DNA of 6,605 bases from an uncultured Paraglaciecola sp. (lineage in GTDB: Bacteria; Pseudomonadota; Gammaproteobacteria; Enterobacterales; Alteromonadaceae), in the NCBI GenBank assembly GCA_905479025.1, contig CAJQKX010000355.1:1-6605 (forward strand). Reading direction: 5' to 3'. The notes beneath the pieces are model-generated. The model saw only the letters and a program-made list of their open reading frames with translations, had not been told where the DNA came from and did not search any database. This document shows positions 5,696 to 6,605 of this stretch, in pieces; the first letter of the stretch is position 1, and each line of letters starts with the position of its first letter. The translations under genes and the position numbers were made by a program.

Positions 5696-6605
5696 ATGAC
5701 TCCTATTACTAAAACTTTTCAGTATGGTCAGCATACTGTTACTCTAGAAACGGGCGTAATTGCTCGTCAAGCCACCGCAGCCGTAATGGCAAGTATGGAT
5801 GATACTTGTGTATTGGTTTCTGTTGTCGGTAAAAAGAATACTAAGCCTGGTCAAGACTTCTTCCCATTGACGGTCAACTATCAAGAAAAAACTTACGCGG
5901 CTGGTAAAATTCCAGGTGGTTTTTTCAAGCGCGAAGGCCGTCCTTCAGAATACGAAACACTTACGTCTCGTTTAATTGACCGTCCCATCCGTCCTTTATT
6001 CCCAAATGGGTTTATGAACGAAGTGCAAATTATCATCACTGTTGTTTCAGCTAACCCTGAAATCCCAACTGATATTATCTCTCTTATTGGTGCGTCTGCC
6101 GCGCTTGCTATATCTGGTATGCCTTTTAATGGTCCTATCGGTGCTGCGCGCGTGGGTTACACCGACGAGCAATATGTATTAAATACCCGTACATCTGAAC
6201 TTGAAGCGAGCCAACTCGACTTGGTGGTTGCTGGTACTAAAAATGCAGTGTTAATGGTTGAATCTGAAGCAGACATTTTATCTGAAGAAGTGATGCTTGG
6301 TGCGGTTATGTTCGGCCACGAACAATTACAAACCGTTATTGGTGCAGTCGCTGAATTTGCTGCTGAGGTGAATACACCTTCGTGGAATTGGGAAGGCGAA
6401 CAAGAAAATACTACGCTTAAAAACAAAGTGAAAGAATTAGCTGAAGCGGGCATGACAGAGGCCTATCAGGTGTCTGACAAAATGGAGCGTAAAGACGCTA
6501 TCAACGCTTTGACTAGTCAAACAGTTGAAACCATTGTTGCTGGCGATGCAGACCAAGATGCGAAAGAAGTATCTGAAATGATGCATGCCCTTGAAAGTGA
6601 CGTTG
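5696..6605 (+). CDS. pnp: Polyribonucleotide nucleotidyltransferase (PNPase), 3' partial
   Basis: PNPase is a homotrimeric 3'-to-5' phosphorolytic exoribonuclease that degrades mRNA and small RNAs in the cytoplasm, often within the RNase E degradosome. The frame opens at ATG 5696 and runs off the right edge after 303 complete codons plus one base, out of about 700 in the family. Visible signatures are [15 protein letters not shown] (6-20), [15 protein letters not shown] (23-37), [20 protein letters not shown] (52-71), the RNA-binding loop [10 protein letters not shown] (76-85), [11 protein letters not shown] (93-103) and [10 protein letters not shown]. This covers the first RNase PH-like domain and most of the helical linker; the second RNase PH domain with the catalytic site and the KH and S1 domains lie outside. 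The gene has its own strong ribosome binding site and a candidate promoter, and rpsO is not adjacent. Confidence 0.98.
   Translation, partial: MTPITKTFQYGQHTVTLETGVIARQATAAVMASMDDTCVLVSVVGKKNTKPGQDFFPLTVNYQEKTYAAGKIPGGFFKREGRPSEYETLTSRLIDRPIRPLFPNGFMNEVQIIITVVSANPEIPTDIISLIGASAALAISGMPFNGPIGAARVGYTDEQYVLNTRTSELEASQLDLVVAGTKNAVLMVESEADILSEEVMLGAVMFGHEQLQTVIGAVAEFAAEVNTPSWNWEGEQENTTLKNKVKELAEAGMTEAYQVSDKMERKDAINALTSQTVETIVAGDADQDAKEVSEMMHALESDV

Noticed and set aside
6157..6453. Minus-strand ORF of 98 codons
   Set aside because: It is antisense to the highly conserved first part of pnp.

Overview
The window looks like a chromosomal segment of a marine gammaproteobacterium of the Alteromonadales (Alteromonas/Paraglaciecola/Glaciecola-like). 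This rests mainly on the N-terminal part of polynucleotide phosphorylase at the right end, which reads like Alteromonadaceae PNPase as I remember it. Moderate AT-richness and strong AAAGGA-type ribosome binding sites fit. I could not run a database search, so the genus is inference.

Layout, left to right, all recognised genes on the + strand: (1) a 5'-truncated acyl-CoA dehydrogenase of the long, C-terminally extended FadE/DmdC-like type (1-1747), ending at a strong intrinsic terminator (1794-1823). (2) An alpha/beta hydrolase of the epoxide hydrolase-like group (1861-2778). (3) An AT-rich gap of about 570 bp with no recognised gene and one perfect DnaA-box 9-mer. (4) A 17-codon leader ORF (3347-3400) with a good ribosome binding site, whose TGA overlaps the preferred ATG of the next gene. 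(5) A lipoprotein with a predicted beta-sandwich domain and a CotH-type atypical kinase domain (3400-4932), followed by a hairpin at 5003-5026. (6) A gap of about 760 bp (4933-5695) rich in inverted repeats, with a doubtful minus-strand ORF and, at its right end, a candidate pnp promoter and leader. (7) The first 303 codons of pnp (5696 to the window edge).

The genes do not form one pathway. The dehydrogenase is closed off by its terminator, the hydrolase appears to be a separate unit, the CotH lipoprotein stands alone with its leader ORF, and pnp appears to start from its own promoter. The most unusual elements are the outer-membrane-type CotH lipoprotein, which has no evident substrate gene nearby, the leader ORF coupled to it, and the absence of rpsO upstream of pnp, where it sits in many gammaproteobacteria. 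I found no convincing CRISPR array, tRNA, rRNA, insertion sequence or phage gene.
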